A DNA stretch of 64,000 bases from Pseudoramibacter faecis. Lineage in GTDB: Bacteria; Bacillota; Clostridia; Eubacteriales; Eubacteriaceae. The DNA lies in contig NZ_JAYFFI010000001.1 of NCBI RefSeq assembly GCF_036289405.1, positions 372,001 to 436,000 of the forward strand, read 5' to 3'. A program made the translations under genes and the position numbers. Shown one piece after another: positions 33,540 through 43,385 of this stretch. Under the pieces are notes generated by a model, which worked only from the letters and a program-made list of their open reading frames with translations, made no database searches and was not told where the DNA came from. The number at the start of each line of letters is the position of its first letter. Position 1 is the first letter of the stretch.

Positions 33540-33568
33540 AGGATAGCACGCGCCGCGGAGCGCGTCAA
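33540..33568 (-). promoter_or_regulatory. Promoter of the thiamine operon
   Basis: Minus strand TTGACG, 17 bases, TATCCT, ending about 22 bases before the aptamer. Confidence 0.7.
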
Positions 33569-33605
33569 GGGCGCCGGGATCTTCTTCCCCGCGGGCCCGG
33601 CCGGC

Positions 33606-34355
33606 TTATTTGGCCTTGCCCTGGTTGGCCACGGCGCTCACCTTCGCCGCAATCACCTCGGGATCGCCGATGTATTCCTTCGAGATGAAGCCGCCCTTGT
33701 CGTCGAGGGTGTAAACCAGCGGCACCGCGGTGGGGATGTTAAATTCGAGGATTTCGGCCTCGCTCATGCCCTCGAGATACATGGCCAAAGCGCGCAGGGA
33801 ATTGCCGTGGGCCGCGATGATCACTCGCTTGCCGGCGAGCATTTCCGGCAAAATATGCTCTTCATAATAGGGCACCGCGCGGTCGATGGTTAACTTCAGG
33901 CTTTCGGCCAGGGGCAGATTCGCCGCATCCACGCCCCGGTATTGATCCTGCAGGGCCGGGTTGCGGGGGTCTTCGGGATCGAGGGCCGGCGGGGTGGTCG
34001 CAAAGGAGCGCCGCCAGATCTTCACCTGATCCTCGCCGTATTTCGCGGCGGTTTCGCTCTTGTTGAGTCCCTGCAGCGCGCCGTAGTGCCGCTCGTTCAG
34101 GCACCAGGTCTTGATCACGGGCAGCCAGCAGCGGTCGAGGCTCGTGAGCGTCAGGTCGAGGGTGTGGATCGCGCGCTTCAGATAGGAGGTGAAGCACAAA
34201 TCGAAGTCGAAGCCGGCTTCCTTGAGGGCCTTGCCGGCGTCAGCGGCCTCTTCTTGCCCCTTGGCGGACAGTTCGGCGTCGTGCCAGCCGCAGAATTTGT
34301 TTTCCTTGTTGTATTCGCTTTCGCCGTGGCGAAGCAGGACTAATTGCATGGTCAT
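33606..34355 (-). CDS. gpmA: 2,3-bisphosphoglycerate-dependent phosphoglycerate mutase
   Basis: 249 residues. The phosphohistidine motif LLRHGESEYNKENKFCGWHD opens the protein. The GpmA pattern goes on with LNERHYGALQGLNKSE and ends with IIAAHGNSLRALAMYLEGMS holding the second His. It interconverts 3- and 2-phosphoglycerate in glycolysis, the step before enolase at 39255. The ATG at 34355 follows GAGGTAATTC; a second ATG two codons later is equally usual. Confidence 0.97.
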   Translation of the reverse strand: MTMQLVLLRHGESEYNKENKFCGWHDAELSAKGQEEAADAGKALKEAGFDFDLCFTSYLKRAIHTLDLTLTSLDRCWLPVIKTWCLNERHYGALQGLNKSETAAKYGEDQVKIWRRSFATTPPALDPEDPRNPALQDQYRGVDAANLPLAESLKLTIDRAVPYYEEHILPEMLAGKRVIIAAHGNSLRALAMYLEGMSEAEILEFNIPTAVPLVYTLDDKGGFISKEYIGDPEVIAAKVSAVANQGKAK

Positions 34356-34421
34356 GAATTACCTCTCGTTTCTTTTGCATGGTGCGGCGCCGGGCCGCCT
34401 GTGAGAACCTTGTTTAGCTTT

Positions 34422-34450
34422 ATTGTAGGCAACCGGCGCGCCCCCGTCAA
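34422..34450 (-). promoter_or_regulatory. Promoter of gpmA
   Basis: Minus strand TTGACG, 17 bases, TACAAT, about 65 bases before the ATG. Confidence 0.7.
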
Positions 34451-34566
34451 GCCCATTCGCCTGTAAATTGTCGCCGGCATCATCGGTTGTGGGGTCTGGA
34501 TCGCCGACCGTTTCACCTTGACGGCAGGCTATCCGTTTTCAAAATCACAACTTAAAGGAGTGCTCT

Positions 34567-34910
34567 ATGTCTTCAAACCCAGTCATCCGCGACTTGATTC
34601 TCCGCCAGCTGTCTGAGCTTCCCGATGTCGCCGCCCGCGCGATGACGGCAGAACCCCGCTTTATGTCCGGGTCATCGGCGGGATTGATGACGACCGCCTG
34701 CCCGTCAAGCCCGTGGACGCGGCTCGCACCCTGCTGCCAGATGCGCCGCTGGAGCTGCCATACCCGGGGGCCAAACCCATGCTCCGGGTCGCACAGGGGC
34801 GATGCCCGCGCGCCGACGGCGCTTTTCGACACCGCGGCCGACGCCCTGCCCGCCCCAAAGAAGCGATCGAAACCAAAACGCCAACCATCGCGGCCAACAC
34901 CTGCACATCA
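34567..34910 (+). pseudogene. TfoX/Sxy N-terminal-domain protein, frameshifted
   Basis: From the ATG at 34567 (TTAAAGGAG before it) the product reads MSSNPVIRDLILRQLSELPD and VAARAMTAEPR and then loses the pattern. In the next frame the family continues: YVRVIGGIDDDRLPVKPVDA, ARTLLPDAPLELPYPGAKPM. A third frame carries the typical end ALFDTAADALPAPKKRSK. Two small indels are needed. Intact TfoX-N proteins are about 110 residues and are linked to competence regulation or are of unknown function. Confidence 0.75.
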
Positions 34911-34939
34911 AAAAAAGACTGCCAAGCAGTCCTTTTTTT
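34911..34939. terminator. Bidirectional terminator
   Basis: AAAAAA-GACTGC-CAA-GCAGTC-CTTTTTTT between the TfoX remnant and the DUF2974 gene. Confidence 0.85.
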
Positions 34940-36080
34940 ACGATTCTTTGGCGCCCCGCAGCCTTCTCACCCGGCGGGCACCCGCCGCGGCAGCTTCCTT
35001 CGCATCGGCGCCGACCTTTGCCCCGCCGGTTTTCACCAGATCGGCCAGCACCGCGAAAAACTGCTCCTGCTCGCCGCGGGGCATCTCCCGCAGGGCGCCC
35101 GCCATGGCCCGCATCGCCGCAAATTTGTTGGCTCCCAGCGCCTCCACCGTGTCGCCGCCGCTGCCCAGCACGGCAAAGAGCGCTTCGGTAAAGCGCCGGC
35201 GGCTCTCGTCGTCCTGATGGGCGATCCAGCGGGAAAGGGTCGTCTCGAAAAACAAGCTCGCCCCGGTGCGCTCTGCCGGCACAAAACGCCGCCCCCGGAC
35301 CTGCCAGGTCATCGCGTCGTGCTGCCAGATGCCCCGGCCGTCGCTGGCCACCACCCGGCGGTCCCAGCCACTGACCAAAAGCCCGCCGATGATCGTTCCC
35401 GCCGGCACCAGGCTTATGACCCGGGGCAGCAGCCGTCGGTAGCCCGGCTGCCTTGTGATCTCCCGACGAAAGCCCGGCCCGTCGTTGGCATACACGGCGA
35501 GGATGCGCGCCTGCACCGAAGGGCGCGCAAAGGCCGCGGCATAAACCGCGAAGTTGCCCCCCTTGGAGTGACCGCCCACCCGCAGCGCGCCGGGATGCCC
35601 CCGAGCCGCCTCGGCCAGATAGGCCAGGGCCAGCCGCTGGCCGCCGGTTTCCGGCAGATAGCTCAGGTTAAAATCCTCCTGCCAGCCGACGAGGGTATTG
35701 TCCGTCCCGCGGTAGGCCACATAGGCGCTGCCGTCCGGCAGCACAAAGGTCAGCGCCGCCATTTGGGTCTGGGCGGCCGCGTCCACCCGATTCACAAAGC
35801 CCGTCACCCGCACCGAGGCAAATCGCCTTGTGCGCGCCGCCTGCTGCAACAGCGTGCCGCCCTGCCGCTCGATCGACGCTTTTGCCGCCCGCTCCCGCCG
35901 GCCGGTCCGCCGCAGATACCGCTTCGCAGCCGTCGCCAGCGCCGCGCCGCCCGCGGGCAAAAGGCCTGTCCAATCGGCATAGGTCAGCTCCGAGAGCACC
36001 ACGTTGTCCACCTCGTTAAAGCCGTCCGCCGCGAGGGGCAGATCCCCCCGCCAGGCCAGATAATCGCTGAGATTTGCCAT
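34938..36080 (-). CDS. DUF2974 (Mbeg1-like) lipase-fold protein
   Basis: 380 residues from the ATG at 36080, after AGAAGGTGCGCAAG. N-terminal MANLSDYLAWRGDLPL is typical. The alpha/beta-hydrolase core shows FVLPDGSAYVAYRGTDNTLV and the nucleophile elbow VGGHSKGGNFAVYAA, then NDGPGF. These match DUF2974, a lipase-like family with a GHSKGGN serine. The substrate is not known; cytosolic, no signal peptide. Normal length. Confidence 0.9.
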   Translation of the reverse strand: MANLSDYLAWRGDLPLAADGFNEVDNVVLSELTYADWTGLLPAGGAALATAAKRYLRRTGRRERAAKASIERQGGTLLQQAARTRRFASVRVTGFVNRVDAAAQTQMAALTFVLPDGSAYVAYRGTDNTLVGWQEDFNLSYLPETGGQRLALAYLAEAARGHPGALRVGGHSKGGNFAVYAAAFARPSVQARILAVYANDGPGFRREITRQPGYRRLLPRVISLVPAGTIIGGLLVSGWDRRVVASDGRGIWQHDAMTWQVRGRRFVPAERTGASLFFETTLSRWIAHQDDESRRRFTEALFAVLGSGGDTVEALGANKFAAMRAMAGALREMPRGEQEQFFAVLADLVKTGGAKVGADAKEAAAAGARRVRRLRGAKES

Positions 36081-36330
36081 CTTGCGCACCTTCTTTCGCC
36101 GTTTGTTCTATTTTTACCGTTCTTTCTCCCGCTGATGCCGCGCATCCGCTTTTCCCACCGCGCTTATCATAACAGAAAATGTCTGCCCCGCCCAAGACCT
36201 TCGCCGAAAAACGGCCTCTGATCCTGTTATTTAAAATGCAATTGACCCTTTTATTCGCGCCGGAATCCGATAAAATAAGCAGTGAATCATTATCTGACCT
36301 GCCAGTCGCACACATCAAGGAGGCTTTCAC

Positions 36331-36883
36331 ATGAATGAGCACAATCAACAAGTTCTTAAAATCACCTTTACAGGTCTGACGGCCGCTCTGGATCCCGGTC
36401 GGCGCCGGCGATCAAACCTCGATCCATCTGGGCAACGCCGTGGTGGTGCTCGCCGCTCAGCTGATCGGCGGCGTATGGGGCGGGCTGGGCGGCGCCGTCG
36501 GCATGACCGTCGGCGACCTTTTCGACCCGATTTATATCCCCATCACCTTCATTTTAAAATGGCTTCTCGGCCTGACGACCGGACTTGTCGCTCATAAAAT
36601 CGGCAGGATCAACACCATCCGCGAACCAAAACGCTATTTTAAATGGGCGCTTTTTTCCGCGATCGCCGGACTTTTGTTCAACGTGATTGCCGATCCGCTT
36701 TTGCGCTATTATTACAAGATTCTGATTTTGGGCAAACCGGCGGCCGCCTTGTCGTTAGGCCTTAATCTATTCTCCAGCGCCGCCAATGCGATCGTCTCTG
36801 TCGCCGCGGCGACAGCGCTTTATATGGCCCTGCGCCCGGTGCTTGCCAAGGCGGGCCTTCTGCCAAAAGCCGGCCGTCTTTAA
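36331..36883 (+). pseudogene. ECF transporter S component, broken near the N-terminus
   Basis: Start MNEHNQQVLKITFTGLTAAL (AAGGAGG before the ATG) is followed by a frame break. The rest continues one frame over: IPVGAGDQTSIHLGNAVVVL, AAQLIGGVWGGLGGAVGMTV, GDLFDPIYIPITFILKWLLG, and C-terminal spans. Compared with the family, about ten residues between LTAAL and IPVGAG are missing. S components bind a vitamin or cofactor precursor and pair with the EcfAAT module, which is not in the window. The ligand is unknown. Confidence 0.7.
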
Positions 36884-36894
36884 CCCGGTTCATC

Positions 36895-36926
36895 AAAAAA
36901 CGGCGGAGCATTTTCCGCCGTTTTTT
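36895..36926. terminator. Bidirectional terminator
   Basis: AAAAAACGGCGGA-GCATTT-TCCGCCGTTTTTT between the ECF-S remnant and ldh. Confidence 0.9.
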
Positions 36927-36991
36927 GCTATTTTTATTTTCCTTAAAAACACCCGAAGCGCACGGCCCCGGGCACGAAATGCGGATATTTT

Positions 36992-37945
36992 TTAAAGATC
37001 GACGGCGTCGATGATCCCCTGCAGCGCCGTCACCGAACGGAAAAAGCGTTCGCTTTCCCCGGCGGAAAGGTCGAGGGGAAGCACCTTTTCGATGCCCGAC
37101 GCGCCGACGATCGCCGGCATCGAGAGAAACAAATCGCCTTTGATGCCGTAAATCCCCTGCATGTTCACGGAAACCGGCATCACCGCGTGTTCGTCGCGAA
37201 AGAGCGCCTCGGCGATGCGCCCCACCGCCATGCCGACGCCAAAATAGGTGGCGCCCTTCTTCTGAATAATGTCGTAGGCCGCGTTCACCACGTGCTCATA
37301 GATCTCCTGCTCGTTTTCCTCGTGGGACCGATAGCCCCGGAACTCGCAGAACTGGTCCAGCGCGATGCCGGACACATTGGCCTCGCTCCACACGGCCAGC
37401 TCCGAATCGCCGTGCTCGCCGATGATATAGGCGTGCACCGACTGGGGATTGACCGCCAGGCGCTGCCCCAAAAGATAGCGCAGGCGCGCCGAGTCGAGCA
37501 CCGTGCCCGAGCCGATCACCCGCTCCTGGGGATAGCCGGAGAGCCGCCACGCCGCATAGGTGAGGATATCCACCGGATTGGAGACGATCAGCAGGATCGC
37601 GTCGCGGTTGCGCTTCGCGATTTCGGGGATGATGCTTTTAAAGATCCCGACATTCTTGTTGACGAGGTCGAGTCGCGTTTCCCCGGGCTTCTGAGCGGCG
37701 CCCGCCGTCACGATCACAAGCCCCGCGTCGGCGATGTCGCCGTAATCCCCGGCGCGGATGGTCATCGGCTTGGCAAAGGGAATGCCGTGGCTCAAATCCA
37801 TGGCTTCCCCTTCGGCCTTGTCCCGATTCACATCGATGAGCACCATCTCCGAAAAGAGGCCCTTCTGCAACAGCGTGAAGGCGATGGACGTGCCCACAAA
37901 CCCCGTCCCGATGATGCCGACCTTTTGAATATTAACCGCTGCCAT
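36992..37945 (-). CDS. ldh: L-lactate dehydrogenase
   Basis: 317 residues from the ATG at 37945. An upstream in-frame start at 37978 would overlap eno. Rossmann motif KVGIIGTGFVGTSIAFTLL, the conserved NPVDILTY, and the catalytic His in IIGEHGDSELAVW. It reduces pyruvate to L-lactate with NADH, restoring NAD+ after glycolysis. It lies 11 bases behind enolase and shares its promoter. The ribosome site is weak (GGGCGGCG). Confidence 0.96.
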   Translation of the reverse strand: MAAVNIQKVGIIGTGFVGTSIAFTLLQKGLFSEMVLIDVNRDKAEGEAMDLSHGIPFAKPMTIRAGDYGDIADAGLVIVTAGAAQKPGETRLDLVNKNVGIFKSIIPEIAKRNRDAILLIVSNPVDILTYAAWRLSGYPQERVIGSGTVLDSARLRYLLGQRLAVNPQSVHAYIIGEHGDSELAVWSEANVSGIALDQFCEFRGYRSHEENEQEIYEHVVNAAYDIIQKKGATYFGVGMAVGRIAEALFRDEHAVMPVSVNMQGIYGIKGDLFLSMPAIVGASGIEKVLPLDLSAGESERFFRSVTALQGIIDAVDL

Positions 37946-37956
37946 GACGCGCCGCC

Positions 37957-39255
<1,299 letters not shown>

Positions 39256-39378
39256 GTGGATACCTCTTTTCTCATTCTTCCTGTTTTCTCTTATCTTCCT
39301 AAACTTTTAATGGCCGGCTGCCCGACCGTCGCCGATGGGCGGCCATCAGTTAGTTATTCCATACCGCTGTCTGTGTTC

Positions 39379-39407
39379 AGTATAAAGAAAAGTTCCCGAA
39401 TTGTCAA
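39379..39407 (-). promoter_or_regulatory. Strong promoter of eno-ldh
   Basis: Minus strand TTGACA, 17 bases, TATACT, about 125 bases before the eno start; the long leader has no recognised riboswitch. Confidence 0.8.
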
Positions 39408-39554
39408 AAAATCTTTCAGATTTTAAGCTATTTTAATCATTTTTTTTAAAAAGTTCCCAAATTCTTCAATTTTCATTCATCATCCGGTGTCCGGACCGCC
39501 ATTTGTCAAAATCCCGATTGTCTAAAAATAGACAGACCTTTTCGCCGCACCGCA

Positions 39555-39563
39555 TGCTATAAT
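39555..39563 (+). promoter_or_regulatory. Extended -10 promoter of the cytidylate-kinase-like gene
   Basis: TGCTATAAT, consensus -10 with the TGN extension and no good -35; the ATG follows at 39597. Confidence 0.6.
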
Positions 39564-39596
39564 ACAGTTAAATAAACAAGCGAGGAGGTGACCATC

Positions 39597-40184
39597 ATGG
39601 GCAAAGTCTTAACCATCGGCAGAGAGTACGGCAGCGACGGCCGGGCCATCGCCCGGGAAGCCGCGCAGGCGCTGGGCGTCGCCTTTTACGACAAGGAGCG
39701 TATCCGCCAGATTACCAAAATGGCCAAACTGCCTGAAGTGGTGCGCCAATACGACGCCGGCCGTTTAGAATACGAGGTCGACGACTACAACATCGGACGG
39801 GGCTATTTTACCGTTGAAACCGACGACGCCTTCACCTATCACCTGGAGTCGGCGGTCATGGCGCAGGTGGCCGCCGCCGAGGACGCCATCATCGTCGGGC
39901 GGTGCGGCGATTATGTGCTGCGGGATAAAGCCGACAGCCGTCACGTTTTTATCTATGCCCCCTTCGATTACCGGGTGAAGCTCGTTTCCCGGCGGGACGC
40001 GGTATCGCCGGAGGATGCCGCCCGCGTCGTCAGACAGATGGACCTGCGCCGCAGCCAATACTACACCTACTATACGGATCGATCCTGGAACGATCTGCGG
40101 CACTATCATCTGTCCTTCGACGCCGCCGCCTTTTCCCGGGACAGCAGCATCCGCATTTTAATCCAGGCTTTCGCGGCCATCTGA
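39597..40184 (+). CDS. Cytidylate kinase-like family protein
   Basis: 195 residues from the ATG at 39597, after GAGGAGGTGACC. It starts MGKVLTIGREYGSDGRAIAR, where the P-loop-like GREYGSxG replaces GxxGxGKS. Then FYDKERIRQITK, a CGDYVLRDKADSRHVFIYAP Walker-B-like strand and a C-terminal DLRRSQYYTYYTDRSWNDL. This matches the cytidylate-kinase-like family (PF13189) common in Firmicutes; true substrates are unknown. Single gene with terminator. Confidence 0.9.
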   Translation: MGKVLTIGREYGSDGRAIAREAAQALGVAFYDKERIRQITKMAKLPEVVRQYDAGRLEYEVDDYNIGRGYFTVETDDAFTYHLESAVMAQVAAAEDAIIVGRCGDYVLRDKADSRHVFIYAPFDYRVKLVSRRDAVSPEDAARVVRQMDLRRSQYYTYYTDRSWNDLRHYHLSFDAAAFSRDSSIRILIQAFAAI

Positions 40185-40190
40185 CGCGCG

Positions 40191-40218
40191 AAAAAAGGCT
40201 CCTTCGGGAGCCTTTTTA
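40191..40218 (+). terminator. Terminator
   Basis: AAAAAGGCTCC-TTC-GGGAGCCTTTTT, directly after the kinase-like gene; also usable on the minus strand for the SDR remnant. Confidence 0.9.
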
Positions 40219-40228
40219 TTTTGGCCGT

Positions 40229-40753
40229 TCACATCGCCGTGTAGCCGCCGTCCACCGGCAGCACCACGCCGTTGACATAGGGCGAGGCCGGCGCGATTTT
40301 ATTGCCGGCCATCCCGCAGACCGAGGCGATGCTGATCACCCGGCCGCAGCCCTGGGGCAGCATGGTCTTTTTGGCCACCTCCCGCGCCATTTTGAAGGTG
40401 CCGAACAGATCGATATCCGGCTCGTTTTTAAACTGCTCGTCGGTGATGTCCTCCGCCGGGGCAACCCCGCCGGTGCCGGCGTTATTCACCAGAATATCGA
40501 TCCGGCCGAAGCGATCGAGAATCGTCCGGACCGCCTCGCCCACCATGGCCGTATCCGTGATATCGCGGCGTCTCCACCCTCATAGGTATCGTGAATCTCC
40601 TGGGCCACCGCGTCGATCAGGGCCTGGCGCCGGGCGATCGGCACGATTTTCGCCCCCCTGGCTGGCCAGGGCATGGGCCATCTGCACGCCGAGCCCGGTG
40701 GACGCGCCGGTCACCATGGCCACGCGATCCGTTAAATCAAAATACGCTTTCAT
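40229..40753 (-). pseudogene. Short-chain dehydrogenase/reductase, decayed
   Basis: From the ATG at 40753 (AAAGGAGATCCGCA before it) the product begins MKAYFDLTDRVAMVTGASTG with the TGxxxGxG cofactor motif. The frame then shifts to GAKIVPIARRQALIDAVAQE and IHDTYEGGDAA, and shifts again to FGRIDILVNNAGTGGVAPAE and GRVISIASVCGMAGNKIAPA. The active-site YxxxK and the surrounding 60 or so residues are deleted; the end PYVNGVVLPVDGGYTAM joins directly. Without the catalytic Tyr-Lys it cannot be an active dehydrogenase. Confidence 0.88.
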
Positions 40754-40917
40754 TGCGGATCTCCTTTCGTTTAAACCCAATACAGCCTTCGGCCGCCCGG
40801 CAATATCGGTGTCGTTTCGGAATGGTTATCCCGGAAAAAAAGATCGGCTCCTATTTTTAAGTCGTTTTCATTGTAAAGTTTCGGCTTTTCTCTGTCAATC
40901 GACGGGCATCCTTTTCC

Positions 40918-41337
40918 TTAAGTTTCATTAAGCGCTTCCGGCGCGGCTTGCAGCTGTCGCCAGAGCGTCTCGGCGTCACTGGCCGTGATGGCGTCCATCA
41001 GGGCCTCCCGCCGTTTGGTATCCGCCGCTTCCCGGGCGGATGTGCCCTTTTGGGCCGCGCTCAGGTAATGCAGGGTGTAACGCCCCAGCCGGCCGCTGGC
41101 CCCCGGCTGATAGCCGAGGCGTCCGGCGGCGGTCAGTTCCTCTCTGGCCCGCTGCAGGCTTTTGGCCGAAAATCCGCATTGATTGATCAAAAGGGCGGCG
41201 GGCGCCTGAAAGCTGCGCGCCCAATGCTGCCGGTTGTTGAGATCGAGCAGCACGAGCCACAAAAGCCGCGCCTTGGGGCTGAGACCGCTGATTTCAAAAT
41301 CGCGGTGGATGGCGTTGATCTCCTGAATATAGTTCAT
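40918..41337 (-). CDS. Helix-turn-helix protein resembling phage/plasmid replication-type N-domains
   Basis: 139 residues from the ATG at 41337, overlapping the upstream stop by 4 bases. MNYIQEINAIHRDFEISGLS, then ARLLWLVLLDLNNRQHW, and a winged-helix-like block PAALLINQCGFSAKSLQRAR, EELTAAGRLGYQPGASGRLG. Such domains open phage replication or DnaD-like proteins. The C-terminal 40 residues are helical and charged. No further function can be named. Confidence 0.6.
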   Translation of the reverse strand: MNYIQEINAIHRDFEISGLSPKARLLWLVLLDLNNRQHWARSFQAPAALLINQCGFSAKSLQRAREELTAAGRLGYQPGASGRLGRYTLHYLSAAQKGTSAREAADTKRREALMDAITASDAETLWRQLQAAPEALNET

Positions 41338-41648
41338 CGCCGCTCTCCGTGGCCCAGCTTCAGGCCGCCTCGTCCCGGCGGCAGGGGCCAGGTGCGCCGC
41401 CGGGGACGCGCCGGATTTTTGCGTCCTGCGATGCCCCCCGCCAAACGTCGATAGGTCTCGCCGTCCGCCAGGATCAGGGCCCGCTCGTCCGCCGCATCGG
41501 CCGCCGCCCAGCTCATCCGGGCAAAGCAGGTTTCGGGATGAGCGCATTCCGCCCGCGCCCGGGCATTCAGCGCCCGGCAATGGTTGCTGTAGGTTTCGTC
41601 GTAATTGCCGCAGTCTTTGTCAAAACAGGGTATGATGGCCTGTGTCAT
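41334..41648 (-). CDS. Small Cys-rich protein (unknown)
   Basis: 104 residues, CGAAAGGAACCGATT before the ATG. The N-terminal half holds a cluster of cysteines: IIPCFDKDCGNYDETYSNHC, and a later ECAHPETCFARM, which could bind zinc. The C-terminal half is Arg/Pro/Gly-rich. It overlaps the HTH gene by 4 bases, so the pair is one unit, probably of phage or plasmid origin. I do not recognise the family. Confidence 0.6.
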   Translation of the reverse strand: MTQAIIPCFDKDCGNYDETYSNHCRALNARARAECAHPETCFARMSWAAADAADERALILADGETYRRLAGGIAGRKNPARPRRRTWPLPPGRGGLKLGHGERR

Positions 41649-41878
41649 AATCGGTTCCTTTCGCGCCGGCCGGCTGTTGGTTCATTCATCGATGTGCCTT
41701 CGAGTTTAGCCCGAAACCCGCGCGAAGGGCAGAGGCGGCGCGCCCACAAACGACGGATCGGCGGATTTTAAATTCGTCGGCCGGGAGCCGCCGCGCTGTG
41801 TTAAAATAAGGAGAGCGATTGATATGGGCGCGCGATCTTTGGCGATCCCGATAAGATCAGCGGACGCGGCGCGATAAG

Positions 41879-41914
41879 CAAACGCGATAAATCGCGTCCC
41901 TACAACGGTCTCGT
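41879..41914. repeat. Short repeat, first member
   Basis: GATAAATCGCGTCCCTACAA and CGGTCTCG here resemble GATGAATCACGCCCCTGCAA and CGATTCGCAG at 42068-42100. The pair flanks repeat copy C. Confidence 0.45.
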
Positions 41915-41928
41915 TGGGATTCAATTGC

Positions 41929-42035
41929 CGGTCGTCCTCTATTTTCGCAGAAAACAGCAAGAAGACCGCCGAGGAGCCTTCCAAAAACGCGAATCAAAGA
42001 TGCGCCTTTTAGCTGAAAGCGACCTCGCATTGAAT
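41929..42035 (+). repeat. Dispersed intergenic repeat, copy C
   Basis: GGTCGTCCTCTATTTTCGCA, then GAAAACAGCAAGAAGACCGC and CGAGGAGCCTTCC, close to copy A (13634) over about 47 bases; farther on AAAGCGACCTCGCATTGAAT. The gap 41649-42244 holds this and the short repeat pair, and no gene. Confidence 0.7.
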
Positions 42036-42067
42036 CCGTTAAACAAATCGCTGAGATCTGCGGGCTT

Positions 42068-42100
42068 GATGAATCACGCCCCTGCAACGATTCGCAGAGA
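42068..42100. repeat. Short repeat, second member
   Basis: Partner of the repeat at 41879-41914. Confidence 0.4.
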
Positions 42101-42244
42101 TTTGATTTATCAAATCCGGATGTTTGCGAATGTTCACCAGCAAACAGCCTCTTATCGCAACCGCGTGGTTATGCGTCTGCCAGCCGCCCCGGGGGCGATT
42201 CGCCCCGCCGGATTTCGCATTTTATTTTTAGAAAGGAATTTTTC

Positions 42245-42601
42245 ATGCATCTGATCACCAAAATTTTGGCGGCGCTTACCGCCCTCGAATTCTTTTATAT
42301 TTTTTATCTTGAAACCCTCGCCACCGCATCCGAGCGAACGGCCAAGGTCTTCGGCATGAACGTCGAAACTTTAAAAACCGACGCTGTGAATCTCCTCTTC
42401 AAAAATCAGGGGGTTTATAACGGGCTGATCGCCGTACTGATTTTGCTGGCCGTTTTCGCCTTCGCGAGCAAGGCCGCCGTGATCTGCCTGATGGCTTATA
42501 TCGTGGCCGTCGCCCTTTACGGCGGCATTACCAGCAACCCCAAAATCATTTTGATGCAGGGCGGCCTCGCCATTTTGACGCTCATTAGTTGTTTGCTTTA
42601 G
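42245..42601 (+). CDS. DUF1304 membrane protein
   Basis: 118 residues, GAAAGGAATTTTTC before the ATG. Four hydrophobic spans with the family blocks ALTALEFFYIFYLETLA, TERTAKVF-like SERTAKVFGMN, LLFKNQGVYNGLIAVLILLA and VALYGGITSNPKIILMQGG. This is DUF1304, a small integral membrane protein of unknown role. Single gene. Confidence 0.92.
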   Translation: MHLITKILAALTALEFFYIFYLETLATASERTAKVFGMNVETLKTDAVNLLFKNQGVYNGLIAVLILLAVFAFASKAAVICLMAYIVAVALYGGITSNPKIILMQGGLAILTLISCLL

Positions 42602-42733
42602 TGCCTATCGAAAGGAACCCTTTAATGACCCGCGCCTCCACCGTCCGCCTGACCGGCGGGGCAGAGGCCGGCGATCTGCGCCCGGGCTATGAGCGGCTGA
42701 GCGCCCCATCCCCGAATCACGAAAGGAGCCCCC

Positions 42734-43237
42734 ATGCGATTCATCCCCTATGACCCGCGCTACCAGAACCAGGTGCTCGGCCTGGTGCTCTATCTGCAAA
42801 ACTGCGAGAACCGCGCCGAGCTTTCCCTGGAGGACCAGCCGGAGCTGGCCGATATCCCCGGGCATTTCTTCCCCGGCGGCGGGGGCTTTTGGCTCGCCCT
42901 CGACGAAGCGGACGACCGCGTCGTGGGCACCATCGGCCTCATGGTCCGCGGCCGGACGGGCCTGCTCAAAAAATTCTTTGTCGATCCGAGCTGCCGCGGC
43001 CGGCGCGCCGGCGTTTCCTCCGCTCTCTTTGGCCGCCTAACGGCGCGGGCCCGGGCCGAAAGCCTTGCCCAGATCGTGCTCGACACTCCCGCAAAAGCCC
43101 GGCGCGCCCACCGCTTTTACCGCAAAATGGGCTTTCGCGAAACCCCGCGCGCCGCACTGCCCATTCCCTATCCCGCGCCGAGTGTCCCCAGTTTGTTTTT
43201 CGTGCTGGATCTTCCCGGCGCGGAGCCGATGCCGTGA
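42734..43237 (+). CDS. GNAT-family N-acetyltransferase
   Basis: 167 residues, CGAAAGGAGCCCCC before the ATG. GNAT motif A is seen as LLKKFFVDPSCRGRRAGVSS, motif B as HRFYRKMGFRETPRA. An N-terminal DIPGHFFPGGGGFWLALDEA gives the strand-loop region. It transfers acetyl from acetyl-CoA to an unknown amine. A 43-codon frame at 42625 just upstream has a possible ribosome site but no recognisable sequence. Confidence 0.9.
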   Translation: MRFIPYDPRYQNQVLGLVLYLQNCENRAELSLEDQPELADIPGHFFPGGGGFWLALDEADDRVVGTIGLMVRGRTGLLKKFFVDPSCRGRRAGVSSALFGRLTARARAESLAQIVLDTPAKARRAHRFYRKMGFRETPRAALPIPYPAPSVPSLFFVLDLPGAEPMP

Positions 43238-43292
43238 CCTTGCCGCCGTGAGCGCTCCCGCATCGAACGGGCGTTATCCGGAACCGGTTCAA

Positions 43293-43339
43293 CAAAAAAA
43301 AGGACTGACCCCCGTCCTCACGGGGGTCAGTCCTTTTTG
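43293..43339. terminator. Strong bidirectional terminator
   Basis: AAAGGACTGACCCCCGT-CCTC-ACGGGGGTCAGTCCTTT with A and T runs on either side; shared by the GNAT gene and the convergent adhesin gene. Confidence 0.95.
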
Positions 43340-43385
43340 TTAGCCGTTTGCCGGGCTTGTCGTTCAAAGCCCGAGCTTAAAATCT

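Noticed and set aside
34713..36221. 502-codon plus-strand frame
   Set aside because: Mostly antisense to the DUF2974 gene; only its first 30 codons are real sequence, belonging to the TfoX-like remnant.
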